The translations under genes and the position numbers were made by a program. From Clostridia bacterium (lineage in GTDB: Bacteria > Bacillota > Clostridia > Christensenellales > Borkfalkiaceae), in contig CAAFYG010000009.1 in the NCBI GenBank assembly GCA_900767195.1, positions 1-31,812 on the forward strand: a stretch of 31,812 nt of DNA, written 5' to 3'. Numbering within the stretch: position 1 is the first letter of the stretch; each line of letters starts with the position of its first letter. Below are positions 31,509-31,812 of this stretch, in pieces. Below the pieces are notes generated by a model. The model was not told the DNA's origin, did not search any database, and saw only the letters and a list, made by a program, of their open reading frames with translations.

Positions 31509-31812
31509 TCAGAGCAGCGCGGAGTTTTCGAAATATTCGCAAACTACCCCCGCCGTTCCCACGATTTTTTTTACTTTTAAATAAAATTTTTCAAACCCGT
31601 AACTTTCCGAAGCGTAATGCGTGGGCGCAATCACCGCCATTCCCCGCGAAACCGCTTCTTTTAAGATATGGTGTTTGAAGTCGGAAGAAATCAGCGCGTC
31701 CGCCCCGTTCTTCACGGCAAACGCCACCGCTTCTTCATCCGCGCCCGCGCCGCAAAACGACGCCGCGCGCTTCACTTTCTTGTACGCCGAAGCGTATAAA
31801 AGGGTATGCTTG
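31509..31812 (-). CDS. Nif3/DUF34-like dinuclear-metal protein, C-terminal part (5' end outside window)
   Basis: The visible 100 residues match the C-terminal half of the Nif3-like (YbgI/YqfO) family: VKRAASFCGAGADEEAV, then GADALISSDFKHH and APTHYASESYGFEKF, which contributes His and Glu ligands of the dinuclear metal site. The frame stays open to the window edge, so the GTG at 31775 is not the true start. The function of the family is debated; the metal-hydrolase fold is well established. It is co-transcribed with the zinc-ribbon gene. Confidence 0.9.
   Translation of the reverse strand, partial: KHTLLYASAYKKVKRAASFCGAGADEEAVAFAVKNGADALISSDFKHHILKEAVSRGMAVIAPTHYASESYGFEKFYLKVKKIVGTAGVVCEYFENSALL

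Overview
The window looks like a chromosomal segment from a strictly anaerobic, low-GC-type Gram-positive (Firmicutes/Clostridia, plausibly an uncultured gut lineage). The reasons are two [FeFe] hydrogenases, strong AGGAG-type ribosome binding sites, sigma-A promoters with 17-nt spacers, a PolC-related exonuclease, a typical Sec/lipobox lipoprotein and U-tailed hairpin terminators. Gene bodies are fairly GC-rich, while promoters and terminators are AT-rich. The lineage is an inference from gene content; no rRNA or tRNA is present to anchor it. Except for one AT-rich HNH nuclease gene cut by the left edge, every convincing gene lies on the minus strand, so the text below follows transcription from right to left.

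Left end (1-840): the 3' part of an AT-rich HNH endonuclease gene on the plus strand, then about 400 bases without a confident gene but with two hairpin terminators and a possible gene remnant. 841-6174: a DNA-repair unit, RecD-like helicase - sbcD - sbcC, with its own promoter. A perfect 36-bp palindrome and a 13-bp tandem repeat lie exactly where the helicase gene ends and sbcD begins. 6274-7694: glyA alone, with promoter and terminator.

7803-13640: a redox-sensing/hydrogenase unit. In transcription order it holds an APH-fold kinase, two tandem small [2Fe-2S] thioredoxin-like ferredoxins, a PAS-containing group C-type [FeFe] hydrogenase, a SpoIIE/PP2C-type phosphatase and a group B-type [FeFe] hydrogenase. 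It ends in a strong hairpin. It resembles the sensory hydrogenase/phosphatase clusters known from anaerobic Firmicutes, with an APH kinase added at the front. It is the most interesting system here. 13687-16588: a LysR regulator and a PiT phosphate transporter with its DUF47 partner.

16691-20886: a metal-resistance/housekeeping operon: ArsR/SmtB repressor with a clear operator on its promoter, a two-HMA-domain Zn/Cd/Pb-type P1B ATPase, the RdgB nucleotide pyrophosphatase and a YfcE-type phosphodiesterase. 20911-31812: a long co-oriented run of core genes: nif3-like (cut by the right edge), C4 zinc-ribbon coiled-coil protein, alanine racemase, a membrane protein, rsmD, coaD, rarA, a lineage-specific lipoprotein, nrdR, ispG, and an OB-fold/DEDDh exonuclease that looks like PolC without its polymerase. 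Two copies of a GC-rich hairpin repeat family sit at the 3' ends of rarA and nrdR.
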